The position numbers and the translations under genes were made by a program. The notes under the pieces were generated by a model. It had not been told where the DNA came from. It worked only from the letters and a program-made list of their open reading frames with translations, and ran no database searches. Below, in pieces: positions 47,143-58,357 of a stretch of 64,000 bases of DNA; the first letter of the stretch is position 1, and every line of letters begins with the position of its first letter. The stretch is taken from contig CM070566.1 in assembly GCA_036346405.1 (NCBI GenBank), positions 12,395,533-12,459,532 of the forward strand. Reading direction: 5' to 3'. This DNA comes from Phyllostachys edulis. Taxonomy: Eukaryota > Streptophyta > Magnoliopsida > Poales > Poaceae.

Positions 47143-47152
47143 CTATTTAAAC
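47143..47152 (+). promoter_or_regulatory. TATA box of the MULE transposase
   Basis: CTATTTAAAC, 55 bp after the minisatellite, in a GC-rich setting. A probable 5'-leader intron follows (TGTGAG|GTGCC... to TTTTTGTCAG before the ATG at 47416). Confidence 0.55.
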
Positions 47153-47415
47153 GCGCGGCCACACACTCGCTCGATCGTTCCTCTCAGGAATCTCTCCCTC
47201 TTTGTGAGGTGCCTCCCTCTCCCGTACCTAACATTTTTCTTTGTCCTTTGTTTGAATTCGTTAGTCGTTACTAATGCGATGCATGTTTGAATTTGCAGTC
47301 TTCCGTGTCTACGGTTAAGAGTTGGTAACGTCGTAACGGTAAGTTCATTTCAGCAACGCACGTATGGTTCTTATGTTGTGTGTTGGTTGAAATATTGTCT
47401 TATTTTTTGTCAGAA

Positions 47416-50047
47416 ATGGAGACACTGTACGTGTTCCATGGTAACGTGCGTGCCGGTCCAGACGGAGTTGATTTGTCGGTACCGCCACGCCTTAGTAGCG
47501 TTCCCAACTCGCACGCGTCGATTTGCTAGAGCTACAAGGGTGCATTGGCGGTTGTTTGATAAACGCGTCGCTAGGAACAAGATAGTAATAAGGCGGTCAC
47601 GCCACCATGGTCCCACCACACGGCGGATGTTGTGGGGCTGGTGAAATGACCAGCGATAACATATGTGGGCGAGTACATGGAGATCGTTAGCAATCCTCAC
47701 GCTCCGATCTATGGGCGACCCATGGTGTCGTCCATTTTGTTTATCTGCTCAATCCTCTGGGGCGCCGTTCAAGGAGCGGCGCTCTTGCCCCCCTCTTTGG
47801 TTTATTGACGATGGGAGAGGTCTCGAGGCGCCCGAGCGTCGTTCGCGAGATGCTCCGGTTGATGGAGATTCCGGTACTTTCCAACCCAATGAAGGTGTGG
47901 ATAGATGGCGGGATGCTCGTGTTGATTGTCACGAGATTATCGATGGCATGTCGAGAACACTTGCCACCAAGATGAGGAGGACTTTGACTCGCAATCCGGT
48001 GAGGGACGGCCGAAGCGATGAGGCGGATCGTCGGTGGCATTGTTTCGACTAACACGGACTATGTTCCAAGTCGGTTGGATTGCCAGCGGCCTCTTCCGTT
48101 GTTCGGCCGGGAGCACGAGTTGTCGTGGGCCTTCGATCACGACACCTTGCTTGTGGGGCAACATTTCCCACACAAAGTCGCGCCGAACAAGCTATCGTGA
48201 GTTTCGCGGTGAAGACCGATCGGACTTACCGAGTGTCTGGTGAGTTTGAACTTTGTTTGATGTATCTTCAACCATCTGATGGGTTGTACTAACTAATATA
48301 TGTCGTCTGCATTATGTGCGGGTCTAATCCTCGACACTTACATAGTTAAGTCGTTCTTACCTCTTGCCACGCAAAGTCCGTATGTGAGAGATTCCTGGGC
48401 GGAACGGCCTTCCGCATCACGATCATGACGGATCACACATGTGAGCTTCAGAGCCATTGCAAGCGCATAAGAATGTAACCTCGGCCTACATCGCGAGCAT
48501 TGTAAGCCATGCGGTTGTCGTCGATTTGACCATTTCGCCTAAGGTTACGATGGCTAACGTGGCGAATACAATAGGGTATGCCGTTAGCTACTGATGGTCC
48601 GGCGGCGGCGGAAGGTCCTTGAAGGGTTGTACGGTACCTACAAGGAGGCGATTTACCTAGTCCCCGAATCTTTGAAATAAATTGCGGATGCTAATCCGGG
48701 ACATGCGTCAATAGGGACGATAGGCCCGGCAGTCAAACAACCCAAATTCCCTAATCCTTGATCGAGTCTTACGGGCTTTTGGCGGCGGTCGAGGCTTCCA
48801 CCACTGCGTCCCGTCACGAGTATGGGCGGTACTTTCCTTTGCGGGAAATACAAGGGCACCATTCTCACCGCTATTGCCGCTGATGGCAATGACCAATTGC
48901 TCCCAGTTGCCTTTGCAATTGTGGAGAATGAGAACACTACCAGTTGGCTATGGTTTCTAGCCAACATAAAGCAACATGTTGTAAGGGATCGGCCGAATGT
49001 GTGTGTCATAACCGACCGTCATGCCGGGTTGTTGTCCGCGTTGCGCACCATGCGAGCCGGTACTAGGGCACCGTTCAATGGAGCGACATGCGCTGCGTTG
49101 GTGCATGCGGCATCTAGTCGCCAACTTCCACACACGCTTAGAGCAAAGACCTCATGAAGAAGTTCAAGAAGCTCTGCCTACAGAACCAGAAGCGCAAGTT
49201 CGATGCCGTGTGGCGGGAACTTGAGGTCGAAACCCAGCGTGCAAGTGGAGGTTCTGGCCCAGGCGCACCGCAAAGCGAGTTCGCTGAGTGGATGAGCGAG
49301 CATGCCCCCGACTACGAGAAATGGTCCCTTCTTCACGACACCTATGGTGCTCGGTACGGCATCATGACAACCAACATGTCCGAGGTCTACAACGGTGTGT
49401 TGAAAGGGGTCCGTGCCCTCCCCATCACCGCTGTTGTAGACGAGACATGGAACCGTATGGTCGGTTACTTCGTAAATCGGGCAATGATGGCCAAGCAGCA
49501 TTTGGACGAAGGGAAGCAGTACTCGGAGGTTACCCTTGCCTACATGGAGAAGAAAATTACCAAGGCCCGATCCCATGTAGCTATCACAATGGATGGCGTG
49601 AGAAGAAAGTTCGAGATCCGCTTGCGGACAAATCGTTCAGCGGCCACATGAGAGGTGACCTGAAGCATGTTTGTACCATAGGTGATGTGGCAGTTTGCAC
49701 CTGCAACAAGCCTCAACTGCTGCACAAGCCTTGCTCCCACGTATATGCTACATGTGCTGTATTTCACCAATCTTCTAGCATGTACATGTCGGAGTACTAC
49801 GACATACGACACCTGTATGATACTTGGAACGGGGAGTTCAACTCCTACGGTGTGGAAAGCCACTATACGGACCTATGGCCGGGAGCAGTGAAGTGGTCAC
49901 CGAATGAAGCACTACGGCATCCGTGCCGTGGGGCGTCGATCAAGGCGCATCATAGCGACATGGATGCGAGCCAGCGTGGAGATCGGCCAACACCAATAAG
50001 GTGTAGGCTATGTAAGACTCGTGGGCACTCATTCAGAACCGCCGAGT
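47416..50047 (+). pseudogene. MudrA-type MULE transposase
   Basis: The N-terminus METLYVFHG...GVDLSV (47416) breaks in frame near 47530. The DNA-binding/FAR1-like part is seen at 48060-48200 (REHELSWAFDHDTLLVGQHFPHK) and 48405-48480 (RITIMTDHTCELQSHCK, frameshifted). The MULE catalytic domain runs from 48812: TSMGGTFLCGKYKGTILTAIA..., NVCVITDRHAGLL (about 48995), WCMRHLVANFHTR (49110), and TTNMSEVYNGVLKG (49369-49410). The family motif is VDGTFL; here the first catalytic Asp is Gly (GGC at 48825-48827). The second Asp (TDRH) and Glu (MSEV) remain. A SWIM finger follows (CTCNKPQLLHKPCSHVYA, 49699-49752), and a CRLCKTRGH half-knuckle near the end. Frameshifts lie near 48490-48800, 49110 and 49640. 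Confidence 0.9.
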
Positions 50048-50216
50048 AGACCTTCTTCCTCCCGCGCCACTTGGTATCTGTAAGCTATCCAGTGTATTTG
50101 AGTCATGTCAGTGTTGTAGTGATGTGAGTGTCGTAATGATATGCCTTGTAACCTGTACCGCTTCGAGTTATTATTACCGCTTCGTTTGGGTTACGTCGTG
50201 CTTTGCAGAAAGTAGT

Positions 50217-50408
50217 CGCGTCCTTCTTTCCAGAGAGTTGTCACTTCCAGCTTTCCAGAGAGTGGTCACGTCCAGCTTTCCAAAGAGTGGTCACGTACAG
50301 CTTTCCAGAGAGTTGTCACTTCCAGCTTTCCAGAGAGTGGTCACGTCCAGCTTTCCAGATAGTGCTCACTTCCTGCTTTCCACACTGCGCGGTCACGTCC
50401 TCGTTTCC
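50217..50408 (+). repeat. 25-bp tandem repeat upstream of the second plus-strand MULE gene
   Basis: About seven units of AGAGAGTGGTCACGTCCAGC + TTTCC (first full unit 50232-50256), alternating GTGGTCACGTCC and GTTGTCACTTCC versions. The last two units are degenerate. TCACGT is an ACGT-core-like site; the TATA box follows 30 bp later. Confidence 0.85.
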
Positions 50409-50436
50409 GCAGAGTGGCCCCTTCGTGCTCCCAACG

Positions 50437-50446
50437 CTATATATGG
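50437..50446 (+). promoter_or_regulatory. TATA box of the GRF/membrane gene
   Basis: CTATATATGG, 66 bp before the ATG at 50512. Confidence 0.6.
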
Positions 50447-50511
50447 ATGCTTTGGCTGCCATTGACCTCACTCTTCTCTTCCTCTTCTCCTTTCCTGCAG
50501 TGTAAAAGAAG

Positions 50512-51085
50512 ATGTCTTCGGCCTCATCGAACATTCGAGTGGCGAGAATTACAATCACTACAACAACGGAGGTTGCTTTGCCCTCGTTGCAGGGATCCGG
50601 TTAATGTGTTTACCTCTCATACGCCAAACGAATCCGTCCGAAGTTTTCATGAAGTGTTCAAATCTTTCGGTGACTTCGCAAACTCAAAGACGAATGAATG
50701 TGTTGTACATATCGGGTTTTCTTACTTTCATTTGAAACTTCAATTCTTTTGTAGAACACAACATGTCGATTTTGGCAATGGGTCAATTTGGCTGCCCGGT
50801 GCTTGAAGATATTGCAATGCAAATTCTTGCCTTGCAAGAAGACTCCCGTGGTGTTGCCGCAATTAAATGCGATTACCTCGGCGTCCGATGAACCAATGCA
50901 AGACTCCGTGGTGTTCTTGCAATTCATGCAATGCCTCGGCGTTCGATCAACCCATGCAAAGTGAAGAGAAAAGGCTTCAAACACTGCATGACAGGATGGA
51001 AAGAGTTGAGAAGCTGCTTCACAAGTTACTTAAGTTAGTTACTTTTGTGGTCTTTCTTCTTTTGTATCTTGTTCTTGCCAAGTAG
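50512..51085 (+). pseudogene. GRF-like zinc-finger protein with C-terminal membrane anchor (MULE)
   Basis: The ATG at 50512 opens MSSASSNIRVARITITTTTE. After a one-base shift comes RRLLCPRCRDPVNVFTSHTPNESVRSFHE (50570-50660): C..C and T..T..N..RSF as in GRF fingers (expected next: a Cys-rich W block, not found intact). The C-terminus (50940-51085) is open: a short coiled coil (EEKRLQTLHDRMERVEKLLHKLL) and a hydrophobic anchor (LVTFVVFLLLYLVLAK). Small GRF-finger proteins with a membrane tail are common in grass genomes. A tandem duplication of ~60 bp (CAAGACTCCCGTGGTGTT.../CAAGACTCCGTGGTGTTC..., 50838-50945) disturbs the middle. Confidence 0.55.
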
Positions 51086-51385
51086 AACGTCGAAGGTGTA
51101 ATGTCCACTCGTTATCTATGCATCTCGGTCCTTGATGAATGAGAATAAAATTGTTCTCTGGACATAGATAGCGAAGTACAAGAGTCCAATTACATTCCAA
51201 TTAGCACACTCTGCTTGGATTACAAATCACTTAATGAAGCACAACTTACAACATACAATAGAGTACTAATGCTACTACTGCTCACGCTGCTCCTCACTGC
51301 TGTCGGGAATAGTACCCTGTATTGGCCTTCCGCGCCGTGTTCCTCCCAAAGGTCTCTGATTTAATCATTCTGTGGAAGCGTCAAC

Positions 51386-53940
51386 CTATCGGTGACCGTG
51401 GGTTTTGCCGCAGTCATACCGAGGCTCCTCAACCGCCGTAATAGGCGTATAGGAGGGCATCACCACAAGAACCTGGCGTTGAGAACAAGTCTGTGACCCA
51501 AGCATTAGGATCCGTAGTAGGATCCGTAGTAGGATCCGTGGAGGGCACCAACTCGGCTCAGGTTGCGGGATGGACTGGGTGAATTGCTCGTGGTACGGTT
51601 CGCCTTGCAGGTTGAACGCCGGAGGGTACATTGTGTACCCGGACTCATACCATGGTGCCAGATCGCCCATTGGAAATTGTCCAATAGTGTGGGCCGCAAG
51701 GAGAATGCAGGATAACATCCGCCGCGGTTCCGGGTTGCACGTCCGTGCTCTCCGGAATGTCCTCTTCGTGCCTCTGTGACGACGACGGCACCGGCGTAGG
51801 GTCCCTCCGAGACGAGGACGGCATCAGCGTAGGGTCCCTCCGAGATGAGGATGGCATCAGCGTAGAGTCCCTGCGTGGCAACTGCGCGGACCCTCGGCCC
51901 CCCATGCTGCTGCGCCGCTGGGTCGACTCGCTCGGACGGGAAGATGGAGGGGGCGAGGGTACGCGACTACGCTCCATCCGATGCCTCGAGTCGACATCGC
52001 TGGGCCTTCCGCAGGTCATGTTACGAACGACATGCTTGACATCATCAATAACCGTCTTCAAGACCGAAAAAAGGCGGTCCACTGTGTTGTTTGTACCCCG
52101 CTCGAGTTCCCGGCGGCCGCGCTCGATAGCGATCTCCAAACGATCCACCTGCATGGTTACAGAACAAACAAAATTTTGTTAGTTAACCCTATTTCAGAGG
52201 GTGGTTAATCTACTACGTACTCAACGTCTCAATCGTCATTGCGTCTTTGCGGTCGGGTCCATCTCCAAGTCAAGCGTTCAGCGTGACTAGGATCTGCATG
52301 TCGGGCCGGGGGGCGCCAGTCAATCTCGTCCGCGTGTTCGTACGTACCACTCCAAGTACGTGTCGTAAGTCCCTAGATCGAATGCGGCCGTGCCTCCTGG
52401 CTGGAATCGGTGGCGTCGCCATGCATCTACCCACACTGCCACGATTTGAAGCCGATCATCGCTCTTGCGGCCCTTCTTTTATGCACTGAAGGTCCAACAA
52501 AATAAATAAATTATGGTACCGACATAACATATGACTAAAGGATCTACAATATTATTAAGCAATGCAATGTACTTACAAGTGACTACGCCGCATAGCGATC
52601 GCCCTAGAGCGGGGGATCTCCGAGTGCAAAGTTGAATCGCCTCATCACCCGTTGTGGGTTGTACGGCTCAACCATGTGGGAGAACACCAGATGACAAGTT
52701 GTCCTCCAGTACGCCGCATCCTGGTGGCATAGCGAGCTCAAGCCGTCGGGGGCCGTGCCCTGCACGTGGGCATTCGTCCAAGGAGCCCATACTATGTCGT
52801 TCTCATGCAGGGTCTCGAATTCATTGTGGAACTCAGGGTATATGCGGCGCACCCTCTCCCTAGACCACCCCAGTACTGCCACAGTCCATCGGGATCCCAT
52901 GGTCGGGCCTTCCACGGGATCCTCCTCGTCCGCCTCACCATAGAAATGTTGTGTGTGCGGGTAAGGATGGACTGGGGCGCGGAAGTACGGCCGTCCGACC
53001 GCGAAGTGCTCCCACGACCACAGCTGTAACAGCGTGTGGCAACCCGAGAGCACGGGCTCTGTTCGTCTTGACGTTAAGGCGTCGCCTGAGTCATGCATGC
53101 GTCGCGCAAGATCTGTTGAACCCTAAGCATCTTCAAGCGGCACGTCCTCATCGTCGGCGTCCACGATAGACTCCGCAAGGTGAATATAACTCGGGTACAC
53201 CATGTCCCCCTGCGTGCTAGGGAACATGATCCACCCGAATATAAACAACAAATATGCAATAAAGTGGCATCGAACCACCTCCTCCGTTGCGTCAATTGGG
53301 CAATGCATGAATCGTCGCAGCCAACCGTGTGGAATGCCCTTTGACCTCTCGGGGATAGGCTGGCCGAAACGATGATGGAGACGCGCCTTCCAGTCCGGCG
53401 ACCTCGGAGGGGGAACAACTGCACGGCCTCGCAACGGAAGGCCGGTAATGAAGCTGACATCTTGCAGTGTCACCGTCATCTCCCCACCTAAGTGGAACGT
53501 GTGGGTCTCCGGCGCCAACGATCAACCAAGGCGGAAAGAAGAGAGGCATCAATTAGGAAGTTCTGCCCCATGTTCAGCATGCGGGCGAACGCAATCAGCC
53601 CGGATTGACGAAGCCTCGAAACATACCGCTTGTCGAGCGGCGAGCCTCCTCGGTCCCGTGTCACGAGTTGGTGGCCCATCGCCATCAATCCAAGCGTGGC
53701 AATGATGCTTGCCGTCCCATGCCGCTTCAAGTAGGGGTGGTAGAGTACGTGCCATTGCTGCAAATAGACAAAAACTAACAGTTAGCAAAATCTAAGTACG
53801 TACTTAACGGTACAAAATGCAATAAGCAAAAAATTAAACACGAACTAAACCTCACTAATCAGAACGCGCGCTGCACTTATGATTTCCTCGGTCGGCCTCG
53901 TGCGTTGGTTTATATACGCCTCACGAGCAGACAATGAAAG
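51386..53940 (-). pseudogene. Plant mobile domain (PMD) gene of the MULE
   Basis: Minus strand. Exon 1 (about 53940-53846; AYINQRTRPTEEIISAARVLISE|GTTTAG) is followed, after a TTTGCAG acceptor at 53758, by QWHVLYHPYLKRHGTASIIATLGLMAMGHQ and LLSALVDRW. Then after one indel APETHTFHLGGEMTVTLQDVSFITGLPLRGR (53515-53420), WLRRFMHCPI..., VVRCHFIAYLLFIFGWIMFPS and LQLWSWEHFAVGRP (about 53035-52995), all PMD hallmarks. The C-terminal exon (52154-51386) is disordered and has a repeated SSSRRDPTLMP unit. Better preserved than the PMD gene at 38698-40073. Role in transposition unknown; host PMD proteins (MAIN, MAIL1) act in silencing, so an anti-silencing role is only a guess. Confidence 0.8.
51765..51880 (-). 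repeat. 33-bp coding repeat in the PMD C-terminus
   Basis: Codes R-R-D-[SP]-T-[LP]-[MV]-P-S-S-S three times and a diverged fourth (TCCCTCCGAGAyGAGGA on the plus strand). In-frame tandem growth of a disordered tail. Confidence 0.75.
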
Positions 53941-54190
53941 ATAGCGACGCGATGTAAAGAAAAGTGAATAGGAAAAATCGCATGCTTCCAGCCTTCTTTC
54001 GGTGCAAAGCGGCGCGGCGAGCGAGGAGAAAAAAAGGAAAGGAGAAAGAAATGCGCGACGCTGGGGGAACTGCAGCGCGGGCCGGGCCGGGTGCTGCCCG
54101 CCATAAAGCAGTCTGCTAACATGGGGGGTCGAGTGCTGCCGCGCCGGAAGGCAGTCCTGCGCGCCCACTAGCCAGATCGAGCACCTTTGC
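53941..54190. other. MULE right internal non-coding part
   Basis: Promoter side of the PMD gene up to the terminal repeat. GC-rich 54060-54170. No clear motif. Confidence 0.45.
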
Positions 54191-54273
54191 TTGAGGCTAT
54201 TTTTGCTAATTATGGCGAGTTAGGGCTATTTTCAAATAAATTGTCGCTCTGAGGCTACAACGATAAAAAATTC
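54191..54273 (-). repeat. MULE right terminal inverted repeat
   Basis: Reverse complement starts GAATTTTTTATCGTTGTAGC and keeps AGCGACAATTTATTT, AAAATAGCCC and CGCCATAATTAGCAAAAATAG of the left repeat. Confidence 0.85.
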
Positions 54274-54371
54274 CTGCTTTCAATTCTAGTATCGTGGACG
54301 ACTTGTAGTATTGTGTTCAAACTCTAGCTAGATTGTTCTTGCTATTAACACTAATTACATAATAAAAAGTT

Positions 54372-54558
54372 GAACTAGCTCGAGTGGCTTGCGTTGCCGG
54401 AGTGCACGCAGCCCACCCGGATTCAATCCTGGATCGAATCCGGTGTGTCTCACCTGAAATAAATCATGATACACACACGCATGCGTATTAAGTGGGACAA
54501 CGTGTATATGCTCTCCGGAGGATGTGGAGCCTTCCATTAAATCCCTAGCGTGTGTAGG
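54372..54558 (+). mobile_element. tRNA-derived SINE, 5' part
   Basis: A-box TAGCTCGAGTGG at 54376-54387 and B-box GGATCGAATCC at 54431-54441 (one base off GGTTCGANNCC) form an internal RNA polymerase III promoter. The upstream direct repeat ATAAAAAGTT (54362-54371) matches ATAAAAAAGTT at 58329-58339. The body is broken after GTAGG (54554-54558) by the solo LTR and continues at 58268. Total about 248 bp. Confidence 0.75.
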
Positions 54559-57500
54559 TGTCGTACCCGGATTCCGAGAATCCAAATTCTCTGTGAAAAC
54601 ACTGTACTATTCCTTGGATCAGTAGATAGCACTCACAGGCACATTGCTAAATCATTCATACAAGGCGTGAATTAAAACATTCGAATATATTACAACACAG
54701 AGTAACATAGACCACGTCGGATCGAGTTTTACAAAAGGAGCCGAACAAGGCCAACTTGATTAGATTACATAAAAGCAACGAAATCTACAGCGGAAGCAAA
54801 AGGGGAGTGGAGCTCATCTCACCACAGGCAAGCGACTAGGGCAACCTATGTACGACGGATATTAGCCAAGAGCTGGATAATATCGGTTGTACGCAAGTAC
54901 CCACGAGTCAGACTGGGGCGAGACCTAGACTATAGAACTATACTACTCTTCATCGTTTCCTTGTCCATCGGCTTCTGGGCCTTCATAGTATGCGTAGTCT
55001 CCTTAATCTTCATTGTCTGAAGAGTTTGGGGGAGAGGAGCGAGAATGAGCATAACTTCCATGCTCACGAGTCAACACACATGCAATACTATACATGCAAG
55101 GTTAAACAAGGATGGCTCGAGTTCTTTTATTTGCTAAAGCAACACTTTCAATTATCATAATTACAAATTCCTATCACTTAGCATTTTAACCAAATTGCAT
55201 TTTATTAAAGAGAGTAATTGTGCAATATTCATTTCAGTAGAGGTTCCCTCCGTTGAAAACTCTACACTATGCTTCTTTTTATTGGAGCTACCCCCAATTA
55301 TTACCACCGCTGAGCTCGACGGCTCAGGTAAAATCCAAACTCAGGGCTAGGTGAGCCCTCCACATTTCTCTTACCACCCACAAAGGTTTTTGAAATAGAG
55401 CTAACTCAAGCAAAGTTACCATGTCCGCCTTTGACCATAAGCACGGCTGTTTAAACAGTTTAGACTCTGCAGAGGTTGTACACTGTACCCACAAGAGATA
55501 GTCATACTCGCTACCCCACATGATTCTGTAGTCATCTAGTTGAGCGACTGTCACAGTAACCTTTCAAACTACCTTTCCCTTTCCGTCATCTCACCCATAT
55601 GGGGTTACGCCCATATGTTGCGTGCGATCGTTGTACCGCAGTGTTTGGTGTAGTTGGACTACCCACACAGCTAGCAATTTCACCCATTCAAGCTGGATGT
55701 ACCGCAAGATTAGCATTCCTTTCTTCACCCAAAGAGATACATTCGTGGTTTAATAATTCTATTAAGCCAAGTTGCGCTTTGCACTTGTGGTTGTACTTAT
55801 TTAACACGGAGGTCGTGACAAGATTAAGTCCTTAATCCATCCAAAGTGTTCGCTTCACATACCAACCACTCTTGTGCTCCTTGAGCACCCACCGCCTGCC
55901 ATCCCCAGATGTGGTATTAGCAATTATTAGGGTTTTGAGGAGTAAAACCAAATTATTTCATTCATTGCGGTCATGGGTCACCAATGACTGCCCAAAACTA
56001 TTTCATGTTTGAAGAAAGATGATGTTTGGGGTATTTAATACCCGGTACTTAAGTAAGACTAGCATGTCGTTTAAGTACAACTTATAGCTAGTATTACCAC
56101 ATAGTTACTAGGGTGACATGGAATAATGGAATCAAATATCAACGAATGACATATTAATTAATTAATCATCAAATGAGTGTTTAACTATCTTAAGCTTTAA
56201 CATACATTTGATTAAAGAATTAAAGCATGCAATTTTGATAATTTTAAATGAATATAATTTGCATAAAATGTAGGATCAATATGATCAAAGCATTGACTCG
56301 CCTTGGTTATAGGTAAGAGGGCCTTGCAATTCTAGCGCTTGATCGAAGTGGAGGTCTTCCGCGTCTTCGAATCCTAATCGGACAAACGTACCGGAAAAAT
56401 GCACAACAAGCAAAAGAAAACAAATAAATAATAAAGAACAATAAATGAACTCCAAATTAAACAAGACCTATGCCATTAGAAAGATCTTGAATTTCCAAAA
56501 TTTTAGAAACAAATTTCATAATTTTTGGAGCTATAACGGAGGAGAACGGAATTTACAAAGATTGAATTGGAATTAAAAGAGAGAGAGAGAGAGAGAGAAT
56601 GGTGCACAACACAGTGCATAGACCACGTTCAAGTGCATAGGGCATTGGTCCACGGGAACAGTACATGCGCAGGGCCCACTTGTCATTGAAAGGAGGGGGA
56701 TCCTGGGTGGTTTAAATAAATGGCCGCCATTACTATTCATGCGAGCCCGCGAGGCAGTGGGTGAAGGGGGCTTTTTAGCCGGCGGTTAGGACAACCATTA
56801 AAGGCTAACCAATCATTACGCTTGAAAGATAGTAGTTAGGGTTTAATCATGGGTGAACAGGGCTGTCCGAGCGTGACACGCGAGGGCTTTCAGAGAGCCA
56901 AGACGGCGAATTTCAACACCGACGGAGGAAGGAGCGGTGGCGCCGGACAAGGGTGGGGTTGGGGAGCCCTTGGCAAGGCGGACACGTTGACGATGGTGGC
57001 ACGACCGGCGAGGTACTAGAGCGGTGGCGGTGGAGCTTGGAGGCGGCGGCGGTGGCGGTGGCACGGCCATGGCAACGGAGGAGTCCCGGTGATGGTCGGT
57101 GCTGGGGAAGGGGAGCACGGGGTGGCGCACGGCGAGGCGGTCTCACTGGGTCGTCAATGGGGGCTGGATGAGGACTGTAGTCGGTGGCGGGTGGTAGAGA
57201 ATGGTGGCAGCTAGAGGCAAGGAAGGAGGTGGAATCCGGTGGCGACAGTGGACTAAAGCCGAAGGGGTTTGAGTTGAAATGCTCCTGGTGGCCAGGGGCT
57301 CATGGTGATGGGGGTGGCGGCGCCGGAAGATGGTCGGAGCGACTGATCGGAGGTGGAGGCGGTGGCGGCCGAAAAAGGGAAAAGCGGCGGCTTTTGGTGG
57401 ACTTACCCGGAGAAGAAGGGGGAGGCGTGAGGGTGATAAGGGAGCTCCCGGGGATGCTTTATAGGCCAAGGGAGGCTTGGAGAACCGTTGGGGAGGGAGG

Positions 57501-58262
57501 CGAGTGCGCGGTCCCGAGGTGGTCAAGGAGCTCTGCGCGTGGAGGAGACAAGGCAGGGAGTCGGTGAGGTGCAGCGAGGGATGACGAAGGGCGGCGACTT
57601 GGAGCTCCAAGCTGATGTTGTGCGGGGCTTGGATGACGTGGGCACAGGCCAGTGAGGACGAGCGTGCGTCATGGCTGCGCTCGGTGGAAAAGACAAGGCG
57701 ACGAGGGGTGCCAAAGGTCTTCGGTGGTAGCAGGGGTTGGTGGCGGCGCCTGAGAGCACGCGGGGTCAGGTGGCGGTGTCAGGGAGCAGGCGGACACGAG
57801 TAGGCAAAGGAGCTCGTGGGCGGCAGAAGGAGCTGGTGGAGGTGGCATGCACAGCGAGAGAGAGAAAGGCACTCGGGCGGCTCGGTGAAGAACACAAAGG
57901 GGGACGGGGAGAGCCGGATGGGCCAAGCGGCCGAAAAGAGGAAAGGCCGGGAGGGGGAAAAGAAAAAGGCCAAGGGCCGGGTGAAGCTGGCTCGGGAAGA
58001 AAAGAAAAAGGTAGGCCCAAGGGAGGTGGGCCGACCCAAGAAAGAAAGGAGGCCAAATGAGAATAAGGGCCGAATTTCAAAAGAGAGAAGATTCAAACCT
58101 GAATTTGAATTTCAGAAGTCAAGAATATTTGAAACACAAACCCGAGCTTAAAGAAGCAAGAAGATTTTCGAAAATAAATTATAATTTGAAATACAGATGA
58201 AGAACGAAAACCGAAAACCAGAATAGTAATTACTATTTATCGTCCGAAGACAGGACGTTACA
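54559..58262 (-). mobile_element. Solo gypsy LTR, 3704 bp, target duplication GTAGG
   Basis: GTAGG occurs exactly on both sides (54554-54558; 58263-58267). The minus strand starts TGTAACGTCC and ends GGGTACGACA, the pattern of the gypsy LTRs elsewhere in this window. A minus-strand TATA box (57457-57464) is followed by CGCC/GGCG-rich leader sequence (57400-56880), which explains the long GC-rich ORFs on both strands there. No internal region, so a recombination product. Confidence 0.92.
57457..57464 (-). promoter_or_regulatory. TATA box of the solo LTR
   Basis: Minus strand CTATAAAGC after GGCC, about 800 bp from the LTR start. Confidence 0.5.
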
Positions 58263-58267
58263 GTAGG

Positions 58268-58328
58268 GTCTGCGCATGTCTGTGTGTGCGTGGGTTGTGT
58301 GCGTCCGCCTTACCTCTAAATAATTATA
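58268..58328 (+). mobile_element. tRNA-derived SINE, 3' part
   Basis: Continuation of the SINE (GTCTGCGCATGTCTGTGTG...CCGCCTTACCTCTAAATAATTATAT) up to the right target duplication at 58329-58339. Confidence 0.7.
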
Positions 58329-58357
58329 TATAAAAAAGTTAATGTTACACTATATAC

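Larger units (their letters stand above)
44554..54273 (+). mobile_element. Mutator-like element (MULE), 9.7 kb, four gene units
   Basis: Terminal inverted repeats of about 83 bp (44554-44636 and 54191-54273), roughly 88% alike, starting GAATTTTTTA. Between them are: a minus-strand GRF-finger-like gene (46442-45360), a plus-strand MudrA-type transposase (47416-50047), a plus-strand GRF-like finger/membrane-anchor gene (50512-51085) and a minus-strand PMD gene (53940-51386). Tandem repeats and TATA boxes precede the two plus-strand genes. All genes have frame breaks as read. No convincing 9-bp target duplication: AATTTTCCA on the left, CTGCTTTCA on the right. Confidence 0.85.

Noticed and set aside
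44545..54282. 9-bp target duplication of the MULE
   Set aside because: AATTTTCCA and CTGCTTTCA do not match, and shifting the ends by a few bases does not help; I therefore do not claim one.
56840..58150. Many long GC-rich ORFs on both strands (Arg/Gly/Pro-rich)
   Set aside because: They overlap on both strands, have no domain, and fall in the leader part of a solo LTR with exact target duplication; base composition alone explains them.
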